From Polynucleobacter sp. MWH-UH2A (lineage in GTDB: Bacteria > Pseudomonadota > Gammaproteobacteria > Burkholderiales > Burkholderiaceae), in NCBI RefSeq assembly GCF_018687195.1, contig NZ_CP061321.1, positions 558,001 to 622,000 on the forward strand: 64,000 nt of DNA, given 5' to 3'. Shown piece after piece: positions 35,268 through 43,418 of this stretch. Every line of letters starts with the position of its first letter. The stretch's first letter is position 1. Under the pieces are notes generated by a model. The model was not told where the DNA came from. It saw only the letters and a list, made by a program, of their open reading frames with translations, and did no database searches. The translations under genes and the position numbers were made by a program.

Positions 35268-36140
35268 ATGACCGTACGATTTAGTTCAAACCAGGTTGTA
35301 GATGCAGGCGTGCAGGGCATGGATAATGCTTTGGCCGATGCAATGTCATGGAATCAAAAGGTGACTTCTGGCAAGCAATATAGCAAGGCATCTGATAATG
35401 CCTATGCAGTATCTAGGGGTGTTCGCTTGGATTTTGATGTTTCGCGTCTTGACATGTTTAAAGCAAATCAAAATTTTGTGACCAGCAGCCATGCCAATGC
35501 TCAAACCCAAATGGATAGCATGATTAATGAGATGAATAGCTTAAAACAGCTATATGTGCAGTCTCAAAGTGGCGCATTAAATAAGTCCAATTTTGCTGCA
35601 CTTAAAGTCCATGCTGAGCAGATTCGCGACACCATAAAAAATCAAATGGCTGCCAAAGATGCCACTGGAAACCCTATTTTTAACGATGATGCCAGCATCA
35701 ATCAGGTTCAGATTGAGCCTAATGTGATGGTTGAGTCTGGGGTGAGTTTTCAGAAGGCCTTTGGCTCTGAGGGAGTCTTGGCCCACCCCGAAAACACCTC
35801 TCTCTACAAAAACATTGATAGTTTTGTGACCTATTTGGGTGAAATGGCTACCGGAGCCATTCCCAGCAAGACTGCAAGCGTCGTTTCGGACGGTTTAAAT
35901 GCCTCTTTTGACCAGCTAACTATGGCTGAACAGCGGAGTGGGGGGGTTTCCTCCCAGGTGGATAACGCCAGGAACGCTATGACTGCTTTTGGCACCCAAA
36001 TGGCCGCCTCTCAGTCCGCTTTATTGGATACCGACATGGCTGCAGCCACTGCGTCTTATACTAGAGCTCAGACCTTACTTAATGCAGCCCAAGCAATGTT
36101 TGCTAGACTGCAGCAAAGTAACTTATTTTCAAAACTATAA
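35268..36140 (+). CDS. flgL: flagellar hook-associated protein 3 FlgL
   Basis: 290 aa flagellin-like junction protein. It has the N-terminal helix with VTSGKQYSKASDNAYAVSRG (the flagellin-family SG..in.a.D.PA position) and a C-terminal helix LDTDMAAATASYTRAQTLLN. Two tandem ATGs occur; the second (35268) has the better 6-bp spacing from AAGGAG. A G7 tract lies at 35940-35946. Last gene of the flg operon. Confidence 0.94.
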   Translation: MTVRFSSNQVVDAGVQGMDNALADAMSWNQKVTSGKQYSKASDNAYAVSRGVRLDFDVSRLDMFKANQNFVTSSHANAQTQMDSMINEMNSLKQLYVQSQSGALNKSNFAALKVHAEQIRDTIKNQMAAKDATGNPIFNDDASINQVQIEPNVMVESGVSFQKAFGSEGVLAHPENTSLYKNIDSFVTYLGEMATGAIPSKTASVVSDGLNASFDQLTMAEQRSGGVSSQVDNARNAMTAFGTQMAASQSALLDTDMAAATASYTRAQTLLNAAQAMFARLQQSNLFSKL

Positions 36141-36159
36141 AAACTGAGTTGATCGAAGT

Positions 36160-37020
36160 ATGAATATTCCTTTAGGGTGGATTATTGCGCTTGCTTGTGC
36201 CCTGGGAGGCTATGCCTTGCATGGTGGACACATCATGGTTTTATGGCAGCCAACCGAGGTTCTAACTATTGTGGGTGCGGCTGTTGGAACGATGATTGCA
36301 TCGAACAGCATGATCAATCTGAAGAAGACCCTTTCTGCTTTGGGCGGTGCATTTAAATCGAAAAGCAATATAAAGCAGATGCATTTAGATTTGCTCTGTC
36401 TGATGTTTGAGATTTTGCAAAAGATTAAGCGTGATGGCTTGATGTCATTAGAAGGTGATATTGAGGAACCAGAAGCTAGTCCATTATTTGAAAAGTACCC
36501 TCTGATTACCAAAGACCACCATCTGGTGGACTTTATTACTGATTATTTGCGCATGATGTTGGGTGGCTCTTTAGATGTGATTCAGATTGAGAGCTTGATG
36601 GAGCAGGAATTGGATGTTCATCATCAGGAAACCCATATTCCAGTAGCTTCTGTAACTAACGTTGGTGATGGTTTGCCGGCTTTCGGTATTGTGGCGGCGG
36701 TTATGGGTGTGGTTCATACCATGGGATCTATTGGTCTGCCTCCTGCAGAATTGGGCAAGCTGATTGGTGCGGCACTTGTGGGTACCTTCTTGGGTATTTT
36801 GCTTGCGTATGCGATTGTTTCTCCCGTGGCAAAAGTATTGGAGCAAAACGCAGAAGCAGATAGCCGTTCTTATATGGCGGTAAAAGCTATCTTGATCGCA
36901 AGCTTGAACAATTTCCCTCCTGCTGCAGCTGTTGAGTTTGGTCGCAAAGTGCTTTTTAGCTATCAGCGTCCAACGTTTGCTGAGCTTGATGAGGGTACCA
37001 AAGCTGTTAAAGGGAAATAA
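36160..37020 (+). CDS. motA: flagellar motor stator protein MotA
   Basis: 286 aa inner-membrane proton channel subunit with four membrane helices: about 4-20, 30-52, 170-190 and 200-222. Characteristic segments are VASVTNVGDGLPAFGIVAAV (helix 3) and the helix-4 start LVGTFLGILLAYAIVSPVA. The cytoplasmic loop between helices 2 and 3 carries the FliG-contact charges. Lies 19 bp after flgL, so it may be transcribed with the flg operon. Confidence 0.97.
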   Translation: MNIPLGWIIALACALGGYALHGGHIMVLWQPTEVLTIVGAAVGTMIASNSMINLKKTLSALGGAFKSKSNIKQMHLDLLCLMFEILQKIKRDGLMSLEGDIEEPEASPLFEKYPLITKDHHLVDFITDYLRMMLGGSLDVIQIESLMEQELDVHHQETHIPVASVTNVGDGLPAFGIVAAVMGVVHTMGSIGLPPAELGKLIGAALVGTFLGILLAYAIVSPVAKVLEQNAEADSRSYMAVKAILIASLNNFPPAAAVEFGRKVLFSYQRPTFAELDEGTKAVKGK

Positions 37021-37025
37021 GTAGT

Positions 37026-38060
37026 ATGGCGAAGAACGACGCGCCCATTATTGTCATCAAGCGCGTTAAAAAGGGCGGCCACGGACATCACGGTGGCGCC
37101 TGGAAGATCGCTTACGCAGACTTCGTAACGGCCATGATGGCCTTCTTTTTGTTGATGTGGGTTCTTGGGTCTACAACGGCAGGTGACTTGGCTGGTATTT
37201 CGGCTTACTTTCAAAATCCATTACGTGTTTCCTTATCTGGTGGACAGGGTTCTGGCGATGCCACTCGAATCATTAAAGGCGGGGGAGACAACATCACAAA
37301 AACCGTTGGCGAGGAATCTCGTGCTGATGCTGATACTGAACAGCGTCGCATTAGCGATTCATCGGTTACTGATGTTGAAAATGCTCGAAAAGACAAAACA
37401 AAGAATGAGCAAGTCAAAGAAGATATTCAGAAGAAGATAGAAGCAGATGCTGAGCTCAAGAATGCTAAGGGCCAAGTATTTATGGATATCACCGCTGAGG
37501 GTCTGCGCATCCAGGTTGTTGATGAAAAGGGTAAGCCGCTATTTAGTAGCGGTGGTACTGTGCCCAGTGTTTCTGCGCGAAGATTATTGCGGATTATCGG
37601 TAAATCTATTCAGATGTCCCCTGGCCCTGTGCGTATTGAAGGGCATTCTGATGGCGCTAAGTTTGGTAACGGTGAGGCTGGCTATACCAACTGGGAGCTG
37701 TCCACAGATCGCGCTAACGTAGCGCGTCGTGAGTTAATTGCGGGCGGTCTTGATCCCGCTTTGATTGTCCAGGTAATTGGTTTTGCCAATACTGTTCCTT
37801 TAAACCCAGAAGATTTGAATGATCCATTAAATAGACGTATTTCTATTACTTTGCTGAATAAGAAGCCCAAGCAGGATGAGAAAAAGCCTATAGTTCGTCC
37901 AATTGAGAAAGTGCCAGAGACAATTGAGAAGGGCGCTCAAGAAATTCCACCGAATCTGCGAGCTCCAGCGCAATTCCTGTCTAAAGACAATGCGCCCAAA
38001 GCGCCGGTAATGGATATACCTTCGAAGTTAAGCCCTCCAGCGGATAAGCCAGCGAGGTAA
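37026..38060 (+). CDS. motB: flagellar motor stator protein MotB
   Basis: 344 aa. A basic N-terminus with GGHGHHGGAWKIAYADF leads into the single membrane helix with the proton-accepting Asp32 (AYADFVTAMMAFFLLMWVLG). The C-terminal OmpA-like domain binds peptidoglycan (RIEGHSDGAKFGNGEAGYTN, WELSTDRANVARRELIAGGL). A Pro/Lys-rich tail of about 50 residues follows. Starts 5 bp after motA. Confidence 0.97.
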   Translation: MAKNDAPIIVIKRVKKGGHGHHGGAWKIAYADFVTAMMAFFLLMWVLGSTTAGDLAGISAYFQNPLRVSLSGGQGSGDATRIIKGGGDNITKTVGEESRADADTEQRRISDSSVTDVENARKDKTKNEQVKEDIQKKIEADAELKNAKGQVFMDITAEGLRIQVVDEKGKPLFSSGGTVPSVSARRLLRIIGKSIQMSPGPVRIEGHSDGAKFGNGEAGYTNWELSTDRANVARRELIAGGLDPALIVQVIGFANTVPLNPEDLNDPLNRRISITLLNKKPKQDEKKPIVRPIEKVPETIEKGAQEIPPNLRAPAQFLSKDNAPKAPVMDIPSKLSPPADKPAR

Positions 38061-38064
38061 AACC

Positions 38065-38868
38065 TTGTTTACTATCTCCAGGTTTAGTTTATTTTTAATA
38101 ATCGTCTTCACTTGCAAAACCAGTTTTGCAAGTGATTCTCATGCTTCAGTAGAGGCTTCTCATGCCGAGGTAACTAAAACTTCATCATCAAATAATGGCG
38201 AGCCATTTGTAGGTCCTTCATCGGAAGCAAAAAAACTGTACAGGCGATATAAAAAGGCGAACGATAAAACCATTACAGCTATCGCATGTGTGCGTAGTCC
38301 AAAGTGCGTTGATCCCGAAGATGAAGTGCTGCGTTATAGTAAGGAAGCATTGCGAATACTGCAGAAGTTGGATGAGTTATCTGCAGAGGGCGATATCCAG
38401 GCCAATTATTATCGTGGCCTGATTGCCTATGAGAGGGGTGTTTATTATGACTCCCAAGCTGAGATTATCACTCATCCTGATTTTATTTTGACCGCCACGG
38501 TCTACCGACGCTACGCTAAGCAGCAATTTTTATTGGCGGAAAAATATTTAGCGCTACCTGCTAAAGAAAAAAATGCTTATGCTTGTCAGTACTTAGGAAA
38601 CGTATACAGCTCAACCATTTTGGGTGCGCCACGCAAAGATAAGGCAACCAACTATTACTACACTGCGGCAATTGAGTTTATCAATCAAGGCAATAAGATA
38701 GATGGCGCAAAGATGTATAACGCCATGAAGGAAAATGCGAATCCAGCAGATTCTCGAATTGTCGAGGTTTATGCAAAACTGCATAATGAGGAACCCATTG
38801 CATCTTGGAGAAAATTGCCTAGTGATCTAGTGCAAAAGCCTACAAATAAAAAAGTGCAGCAACATTAA
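38065..38868 (+). CDS. exported hypothetical protein downstream of motB
   Basis: 267 aa beginning with TTG at 38065 (GAGGT about 9 bp upstream). Signal peptide of about 22 residues ending TSFASDS. The mature protein is helical, with tetratricopeptide-like spacing (ALRILQKLDELSAEGDIQAN, AKQQFLLAEKYLALPAKEKN) and two cysteines in AIACVRSPKCVDPEDE. No family recognised. Only 4 bp from motB, so it is probably co-transcribed with the stator genes and may act in the periplasm next to them. Confidence 0.82.
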   Translation: MFTISRFSLFLIIVFTCKTSFASDSHASVEASHAEVTKTSSSNNGEPFVGPSSEAKKLYRRYKKANDKTITAIACVRSPKCVDPEDEVLRYSKEALRILQKLDELSAEGDIQANYYRGLIAYERGVYYDSQAEIITHPDFILTATVYRRYAKQQFLLAEKYLALPAKEKNAYACQYLGNVYSSTILGAPRKDKATNYYYTAAIEFINQGNKIDGAKMYNAMKENANPADSRIVEVYAKLHNEEPIASWRKLPSDLVQKPTNKKVQQH

Positions 38869-38895
38869 TACTGAATACATTGGAGATTGCTCAAC

Positions 38896-39291
38896 ATGAA
38901 TGAAAAATTAGAACGTATCGTTGGACTTCTCAAAAAAGCCCTGCTTTGGTTCATTCTGCCCTTAGTGCTGCTCATTTTTTGTTTCATCTTGGGTGAGCAG
39001 TTTGAAGTAGGCAGGCTTTCTGCGATCGCTAGTTGCGAGGGTGCTATGAATAATGCTGCATGTATTCGTAGTAAAGGCTATTTGGCAACTTCGCCTTACT
39101 ACCCTGATTTAAGCCGCCGTTACTTTGGTGCTTATGCCAGAATGATCGGCGGCGACTTAGGTGCGAGCTATCGCGTTGAGCCACCTGCTCCTACTCTCAA
39201 CCTTAAGGCTGCTGATGCGCCTGCTGAGGATGAGGAAGATCAGGAAGACGCTAAGCCGGCCAAAGATAAGCAAGCTCCAGCAAAAAAATAA
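38896..39291 (+). CDS. single-pass membrane hypothetical protein
   Basis: 131 aa with one membrane helix at about 14-34 (LLWFILPLVLLIFCFILGEQ), a short extracytoplasmic region with two cysteines (IASCEGAMNNAACIRSKGYL) and a charged acidic/Lys-rich tail. The ATG at 38896 has GGAG ten bases upstream; an in-frame TTG at 38887 is less likely. Function unknown. Part of the motB-to-flhB stretch of small envelope genes. Confidence 0.78.
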   Translation: MNEKLERIVGLLKKALLWFILPLVLLIFCFILGEQFEVGRLSAIASCEGAMNNAACIRSKGYLATSPYYPDLSRRYFGAYARMIGGDLGASYRVEPPAPTLNLKAADAPAEDEEDQEDAKPAKDKQAPAKK

Positions 39292-39308
39292 TTGAGCTTG
39301 GTTCTGCA

Positions 39309-39902
39309 ATGCAATTGATCAATTGGCACTCCGTGATGCGAGTGCCATTTTTTTTCTTGATAGCCGCCTCACTTATTGCTTGCTCTGACTACCGTAAGGC
39401 CAGGTCTGCTTATGAGGCTGGCGAGTATGCAAAGGCCTTACATATCTTTGAGCAACTTTCCAATTCTGGCGACAGTCAAGCCCAATATGATTTATCGCAA
39501 ATGTATTTGCAAGGTATTGGTACCAATAAAAATGTTGAGAAGGGTTGGGTTTGGATGAACCGAGCGGCCAATGGCGGCAATGTTCAGGCCATGCTGGAGT
39601 TGGCGGTTCGCTATCAAAAAAGTCCCGCCTTGGAAAATTCTGAACAGATGGCATTTATGTGGTTTCAGAGGGCGGCAATGGCAGGAAGTGCCGCTGGTCA
39701 GTACAACCTAGCACATCTCTATGAGGATGGTAATCAGACTTCGGTGGATTTGGTTCAGGCCTATGTATGGATGACTTTATCCCATGATTCGGGCAATCCA
39801 ATTGCGGCCTCAGAGGCCAAGCAACTAAAAGCAAAATTAAGCCCGACTGACCTAGAAAAAGCAGATGGAGTGCTTTCTAAGCTAAAGAAGACCTTGCCTT
39901 AG
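39309..39902 (+). CDS. Sel1-repeat lipoprotein
   Basis: 197 aa (188 if ATG 39336 is used). Lipobox LIAC after a short hydrophobic stretch predicts an outer- or inner-membrane lipoprotein. Three Sel1-like repeats follow: AQYDLSQMYLQGIGTNKNVE, AMLELAVRYQKS and GQYNLAHLYEDGNQTSVDLV. Sel1 domains mediate protein contacts. Its 5' end contains a terminator-like hairpin (39324-39355) whose loop holds the alternative ATG. Neither start has a convincing ribosome site. Adjacent to flhB, 68 bp downstream. Confidence 0.82.
   Translation: MQLINWHSVMRVPFFFLIAASLIACSDYRKARSAYEAGEYAKALHIFEQLSNSGDSQAQYDLSQMYLQGIGTNKNVEKGWVWMNRAANGGNVQAMLELAVRYQKSPALENSEQMAFMWFQRAAMAGSAAGQYNLAHLYEDGNQTSVDLVQAYVWMTLSHDSGNPIAASEAKQLKAKLSPTDLEKADGVLSKLKKTLP
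39324..39355 (+). terminator. terminator-like hairpin overlapping the start of the Sel1 lipoprotein gene
   Basis: Perfect 8-bp stem TGGCACTC (39324-39331) / GAGTGCCA (39340-39347), loop CGTGATGC containing an in-frame ATG (39336), followed by eight T (39348-39355) that encode Phe residues of the lipoprotein signal peptide. It may end the motAB transcript, act as an attenuator for the lipoprotein, or both. Confidence 0.65.
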
Positions 39903-39970
39903 GTTTTTGGCTTCAGCTTTTGGCTGTAAATCGTTTATTCTCTTCTAAAGTTTGCTTAAAGAGGTAGGGT

Positions 39971-41104
39971 TTGGCTGAAGGCGGAGATAATGCTCAAGAA
40001 CGGGAACTGGAGCCGAGTGAACGGCGAATATTGCGCGCCCGTGAGCAGGGTCAACTTCCGCAGTCGAGAGACATAGCCACTTTCGCTCTTCTGACAGTTT
40101 TTATTATCTTTTTGATTGCTGCAGGCCCTCTTCTTTTGCAGCAGTTAGTTTTGATGACCAAATCCAGCTTTATATTTTCCAAGCCAATAGAGCTATTGGA
40201 TCATATTCAGGAGTGGCTCGGAGGCGCATTTCTGGTGGTTTTGCTTTTATTGAGTTTAATTTTCCTGCCTATTTGGTTGGTCGCCGTTTTTGCCCCCTTA
40301 TCTTTAGTCAATTTTCGCGCTTATTTTGCACCTAAATTTGATATGGGTCGTTTGGACTTTATATCTGGACTGGGCAGAATGATTTCGCTAAACGCCCTAA
40401 CGGAGCTTATTAAAAATATCCTGAAAACCACTTTGGTTTTGGGCATAGGAATGGCTTATTTATCAGGGCTATTTGTTTATATCAGATCAATTGTGAGTCA
40501 GGATTTTGATGCTGCTCTCTTGCACACCTCTTATTTCATCCTAAATGGTTTTTTATTATTGATGCTTCCTTTGTTATTGATTGCTGTTGGGGATGGTTGG
40601 TTGCAGTGGTTTAACTTTCGCAAGCAAATTCGGATGAGTCCGGAAGAAATGAAGCAGGAGATGAAGGAGTCCGAGGGCTCGCCTGAGATTAAGCAACGTT
40701 TACGTCAACGACAACGTCAAATCGCCTCATCCCGGATGATGGCCGCCATTGAGCGGGCCGATGTAGTCTTGGCCAACCCAGATCACTACTCTGTAGCACT
40801 ACGTTACGATATTGAAAAAATGGCTGCGCCTATTGTGGTCGCAAAGGGAATGGACTTGGTTGCACTGCGTATTCAGGAGATTGCTAAAGAGCACGATGTA
40901 CCGGTTGCTCAAGTACCCCCGCTGGCACGTTATCTATACAGTCAGCTTGAGATTGGTGAGGCTATACCTATGTCGCTTTTTGAGGCGATCGCCAAAATAT
41001 TGGCTTGGGCGTATGAGGTAAAAGAGTCTGGTGGCGTCCAGGGAGAAATACCCGAAGTTAATTTCATTCCAGAGCAATTAAGACCTAATAGGCCACTACT
41101 TTAA
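39971..41104 (+). CDS. flhB: flagellar export switch protein FlhB (NPDH variant)
   Basis: 377 aa. Four membrane helices (about 38-60, 85-110, 150-172, 188-207) and a cytoplasmic C-terminal domain. The autocleavage motif is N269-P270 in VVLANPDHYSVALRYD; the family normally has NPTH, so Thr271 is replaced by Asp while the cleaved Asn-Pro pair is kept. Start is TTG at 39971 with GAGGTAG upstream. flhA, its usual neighbour, is not in the window. Convergent with the next gene, with a 4-bp stop overlap. Confidence 0.96.
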   Translation: MAEGGDNAQERELEPSERRILRAREQGQLPQSRDIATFALLTVFIIFLIAAGPLLLQQLVLMTKSSFIFSKPIELLDHIQEWLGGAFLVVLLLLSLIFLPIWLVAVFAPLSLVNFRAYFAPKFDMGRLDFISGLGRMISLNALTELIKNILKTTLVLGIGMAYLSGLFVYIRSIVSQDFDAALLHTSYFILNGFLLLMLPLLLIAVGDGWLQWFNFRKQIRMSPEEMKQEMKESEGSPEIKQRLRQRQRQIASSRMMAAIERADVVLANPDHYSVALRYDIEKMAAPIVVAKGMDLVALRIQEIAKEHDVPVAQVPPLARYLYSQLEIGEAIPMSLFEAIAKILAWAYEVKESGGVQGEIPEVNFIPEQLRPNRPLL

Positions 41105-41664
41105 TTCATGACGCTTTTGGCAAAAGTTGTTCCGACATCTTCTGGGAAGTAGTAAACCAGCATGAGTTCGTTGCGGTTATTTAAGCTACGCCCAATCTGA
41201 AAGGCAACTTGACCCCCACCGAATACATAGGTCTTGGATTTGCGAATGCCTGCAGCAAACGCACTCTCTTGACCTTCTGATGGGGTGTAATCAAGACCAT
41301 ACTTAATGGTGAAGCGCTCAATAATCGTGTCCGCAATTTGCTTGTTGTAGTAGCCCAATTCTTTTTTCATCAAAACAAGACGCCCAGCTTCGTTATAGAT
41401 GAGCCAAATTGCCTCTTCTTTATCATCTACTTTCACTTTGCAACTAAATGACAGTTCATAGGCTGTGCAATTAAATTTTTCTTTTGCTTCTTCGCGGGTG
41501 GTATTGAATGGAATCCCGGCATAGTCATCCATGGGCATTTTGACTACCTTGGTATCCGGCAGCCATATCTCTGTTTTTGCCTGTTCTTCTTTATTCCCAC
41601 AGGCTATGAGGGAAAGCGCTAATCCAGTGACAAAAATGAGGTTAATCCAGGTTTTAAGTATCAT
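41101..41664 (-). CDS. hypothetical lipoprotein
   Basis: 187 aa from the Met at 41664. The signal peptide ends in a lipobox (LALSLIAC). The mature protein has FNTTREEAKEKFNCTAYELS with a second and third cysteine nearby (NCTAYELSFSC), which resembles small periplasmic proteins that start with a substrate-binding-like YGIPFNTTREE turn. An upstream Met would add 11 residues (41697). No family assigned. Overlaps the flhB stop tail-to-tail. Confidence 0.75.
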   Translation of the reverse strand: MILKTWINLIFVTGLALSLIACGNKEEQAKTEIWLPDTKVVKMPMDDYAGIPFNTTREEAKEKFNCTAYELSFSCKVKVDDKEEAIWLIYNEAGRLVLMKKELGYYNKQIADTIIERFTIKYGLDYTPSEGQESAFAAGIRKSKTYVFGGGQVAFQIGRSLNNRNELMLVYYFPEDVGTTFAKSVMN

Positions 41665-41858
41665 CGTGGCAGTCTCGACAGGGTTGGGCGAAAGCAAGTT
41701 GAATACGTCTTAATGGCTTGTACTCTGATAATCATACCCCAGCAGATGCCCGTATCGGAATCGACCCCAGAGAGTAACCCGCTCTTATTCTTTTTACCCT
41801 TGCCTTATGGATATATTTGTTAATATGCTAATAAATTAACCTCTTTCTGTGGCGTCTA

Positions 41859-42119
41859 TTGGATAAATTAAATCTCCAGTCTCAGTACTTAAGTACCTCT
41901 TCCCAAAAGAGTGGGGGTACTATCCACGAGCGTCAAACCACGATCCCCAGGGCCGCAGTTAGTAGGTCTCATCCCGCCCCTCAAGATTTAAAGGTGACTC
42001 AGTCTGAGCCCTCTGTGAATCTAGAGGTAAAAGTAAGTAGTCCCAATCCGCTTGACGCGATTCCGATGAGTGCTGATAGGCGTATCAGCGCCTACCAAAG
42101 AATTACCAAGTTGTTATAG
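41859..42119 (+). CDS. small hypothetical protein, flagellar-border orphan
   Basis: 86 aa from a TTG start, Ser/Pro/Gln-rich and apparently unstructured until the last 20 residues (MSADRRISAYQRITKLL). Its small size and position at the edge of a flagellar locus suggest the anti-sigma factor FlgM, but the FlgM C-terminal helices are not recognisable. It is followed 44 bp later by another orphan on the same strand. Reality of the gene is moderate. Confidence 0.45.
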   Translation: MDKLNLQSQYLSTSSQKSGGTIHERQTTIPRAAVSRSHPAPQDLKVTQSEPSVNLEVKVSSPNPLDAIPMSADRRISAYQRITKLL

Positions 42120-42163
42120 GCTATCGAAATTAGCGCAGTCGCCAATGCGACAGAGGGGTTAAT

Positions 42164-42514
42164 GTGGATGATCTGGTGTATACAAAAAACAAGAAGCGGC
42201 AACCGAGTGCTATCAATGATTTTCCTAGCTTGGCAGAACTTCAAGAAAAACAGGAACTAGAATTAATTGAAATTGCTCAAGTGCGTTTTGGGATCAAGGG
42301 CGGTAGTGTGAACATCAATTTAACCCCATTGCAATTGAGTATCAGCATCAGTGAGGCTCAGGTATTCAAGGCTTTACTGGGTGCGCCCGAGCATGAGAGG
42401 GCCGATCAAGTACTCTATGAGTTGGCTAAAGGCAATTTAGCTGGCTCCATGGCCAATAAAATTTTAGCTAGCCTGGAACTATTGGGCAAGTTTAAAAAGA
42501 TCAAAATAGACTAA
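42164..42514 (+). CDS. small hypothetical protein
   Basis: 116 aa with a GTG start preceded by GAGGGG about 8 bp upstream. It is soluble, with a strand segment GGSVNINLTPLQLSISISEA and a helical C-terminus (RADQVLYELAKGNLAGSMAN). No family recognised. Likely transcribed with the 86-aa gene before it. Ends at a weak hairpin (AAACCC/GGGTTT at 42514-42532). Confidence 0.65.
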   Translation: MDDLVYTKNKKRQPSAINDFPSLAELQEKQELELIEIAQVRFGIKGGSVNINLTPLQLSISISEAQVFKALLGAPEHERADQVLYELAKGNLAGSMANKILASLELLGKFKKIKID

Positions 42515-42532
42515 AACCCCCATTAAGGGTTT
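42514..42532. terminator. weak hairpin between convergent small genes
   Basis: AAACCC / GGGTTT six-base stem with a seven-base loop, A-rich before and T-poor after. It could act as a weak terminator for the plus-strand gene. Confidence 0.35.
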
Positions 42533-42548
42533 ATCGCACCCCATTTAC

Positions 42549-42740
42549 CTATTTATTGCCTTTATTTTCTGATGCACTGTCTTTTTTTGAATCAAGAGCA
42601 GTATTTTTTTCATGCTCCGCAAGCTTTTGCATTATTCTCTGAGCCATTGGGGATAAGTCTTTTTCAGCGGTTGGCTTTGCTATTTTTGCCGCTTTTTTTC
42701 TCTTCCCTAGAAGGTGTTGAATAACTGTTTGAATAAACAT
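42549..42740 (-). CDS. small Lys-rich hypothetical protein
   Basis: 63 aa from the ATG at 42740 (MFIQTVIQHLLGKRKKAAKI), with a GGAA about 10 bp upstream. Highly charged (Lys, Glu, Asp, Ser), no membrane segment from this start; a longer start at 42806 would add a hydrophobic stretch. No family recognised; it may be a real small gene or chance. Confidence 0.35.
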   Translation of the reverse strand: MFIQTVIQHLLGKRKKAAKIAKPTAEKDLSPMAQRIMQKLAEHEKNTALDSKKDSASENKGNK

Positions 42741-42857
42741 AGACGATTCCAAAAGAATAAATGCAATGTAGTGATTCAAATATACAGCAATTAAAAGATA
42801 CAGCAATTAAAAGCGGCATGATAGCCGTTAACAATTGATGGGTTCTGGGAGGTGGGT

Positions 42858-43418
42858 TTGAGCAAAAAAAGTTATGGAATATTCCGGGGAATGCGATATT
42901 CCGATTTTTTATTCTTGTGGGTGCTATTCGCAAATTTATTGCTGGTCGCTTACCTCGGTGTTGCCGATCACCAAAAGGCGCTCAAGATCGGTTACTCTCA
43001 GACTAGCGGCGAGCAGATTATTGCGTGGTTTGAGGGCTTTAATCAAAAACTTCAGGAAAACAAACCTGTGGAGCAACAGTCTTGCGTCCCTGCGCAAGAA
43101 GGTGCGGCAAGTCCTGAGGGCGCCAAACCAAATACTTGGAATGATTGCATTGGCTCTTTATTTGCCGCTGACGGCCCGTTTCACGAATACACCAATCTTC
43201 TGAATCCTGAAGATCCTGCTTTTGCGAGCAAATGTGACAAGCATGAATTAGGAACTAGTGGTGCTTTCATATTTGAAAAATTGACGATGAACCCTGCTGG
43301 GCCTCCAGTAGTTGGGCCAATGGAACTACATGAAAAGCTCGTAAGTGGCCAAAATGTTCGCTTAAGTCTTTGTGACACAGGTTATTACCTGGTCAAGATC
43401 GGGGAGTTTAAATTATGA
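42858..43418 (+). CDS. single-pass membrane protein coupled to the channel gene
   Basis: About 186 aa from a TTG at 42858 with a GGGAGG ribosome site five bases upstream (a GTG at 42852 overlaps that site). One membrane helix (about 15-36), then a soluble region with four cysteines (VEQQSCVPAQ, WNDCIGSLF, ASKCDKHEL, RLSLCDTGYY). No family recognised. Its stop overlaps the ATG of the potassium-channel-like gene (ATGA), so the two are translationally coupled. That makes it a candidate accessory subunit of the channel; this is inference from gene arrangement. Confidence 0.8.
   Translation: MSKKSYGIFRGMRYSDFLFLWVLFANLLLVAYLGVADHQKALKIGYSQTSGEQIIAWFEGFNQKLQENKPVEQQSCVPAQEGAASPEGAKPNTWNDCIGSLFAADGPFHEYTNLLNPEDPAFASKCDKHELGTSGAFIFEKLTMNPAGPPVVGPMELHEKLVSGQNVRLSLCDTGYYLVKIGEFKL

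Noticed and set aside
39946..39953. TAAAGTTT upstream of flhB as a sigma-28 promoter
   Set aside because: No GCCGATAA-like -10 follows at 11 bp, and the flhB start is too close.
41859..42119. flgM
   Set aside because: Size and location fit, but the C-terminal sigma-28-binding helices are not recognisable.
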